Of a stretch of 32,701 nucleotides of DNA, positions 32,665 through 32,701 are shown piece after piece. Within the stretch, counting starts at the first letter, position 1, and each line of letters begins with the position of its first letter. Under the pieces are notes generated by a model. The model did no database searches. It was not told where the DNA came from and was given only the letters and a program-made list of their open reading frames with translations. The stretch spans positions 1-32,701 of the forward strand of contig JADBKN010000036.1 in the NCBI GenBank assembly GCA_014896375.1, read 5' to 3'. The translations under genes and the position numbers were made by a program. This stretch comes from Bacillota bacterium (GTDB lineage: Bacteria; Bacillota; Sulfobacillia; RBS10-35; Bu92).

Positions 32665-32701
32665 CGAACCATTGGCTCTAGACCGATCAGTGTGTGGTGA
32701 A

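Overview
The window is a very GC-rich bacterial chromosome segment. Third codon positions are mostly G/C, GTG and TTG starts are frequent, and many genes have AAGGAGG-type ribosome binding sites. A PdaB-type polysaccharide deacetylase next to a sporulation-style D-Ala-D-Ala carboxypeptidase, together with YitT, EcfA/T, BioY and an AzlCD pair, points to a spore-forming high-GC Bacillota (Symbiobacterium/Thermaerobacter/Limnochordia-like). CtaB (heme O synthase) suggests aerobic respiration with a heme-copper oxidase. The lineage is inferred from gene content only.

Layout. 1-4.2 kb: a small Rdx (SelW/SelT-like) protein whose CxxC motif reads Cys-Thr-Ser-UGA, followed by a good bacterial SECIS-like hairpin. 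Facing it is a leftward group azlC-azlD, D-Ala-D-Ala carboxypeptidase, pdaB. 4.2-5.9 kb: a rightward gene for a large Ala-rich acidic protein with repeated FA[DE][EK] sites that resemble gamma-type SASP repeats; its 3' end is unclear. 5.9-7.7 kb: leftward cdd-pdp pyrimidine salvage pair. 7.7-9.4 kb: an unassigned stretch of about 0.9 kb followed by the C-terminal half of an MFS exporter. 9.4-15.5 kb: a G-rich intergenic region, then a rightward peptide/nickel-type ABC importer set (binding protein and two permeases, without its ATPases) followed by an ABC-2 exporter pair. 15.6-20.8 kb: leftward operon of P5C dehydrogenase and two ABC exporter half-transporters, all overlapping. 21.0-22.4 kb: ctaB and an SPW-repeat-like membrane protein. 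22.35-25.6 kb: YitT-family protein, EamA transporter, and MFS exporter. 25.6-28.9 kb: leftward ECF module (S component, EcfT, fused double EcfA) ending in a translationally coupled 54-residue membrane peptide. 29-30 kb: GNAT acetyltransferase and BioY. 30-32.7 kb: DHA2 multidrug transporter and a MarR regulator with a palindrome inside its own promoter.

Transport dominates: at least ten transport systems or parts of systems lie in 32.7 kb. The most interesting observations are the candidate selenoprotein, the SASP-like acidic repeat protein, the coupling of ABC exporters to proline/glutamate catabolism, and the 54-residue ECF-coupled peptide. No tRNA, rRNA, CRISPR array or intact insertion sequence was seen.
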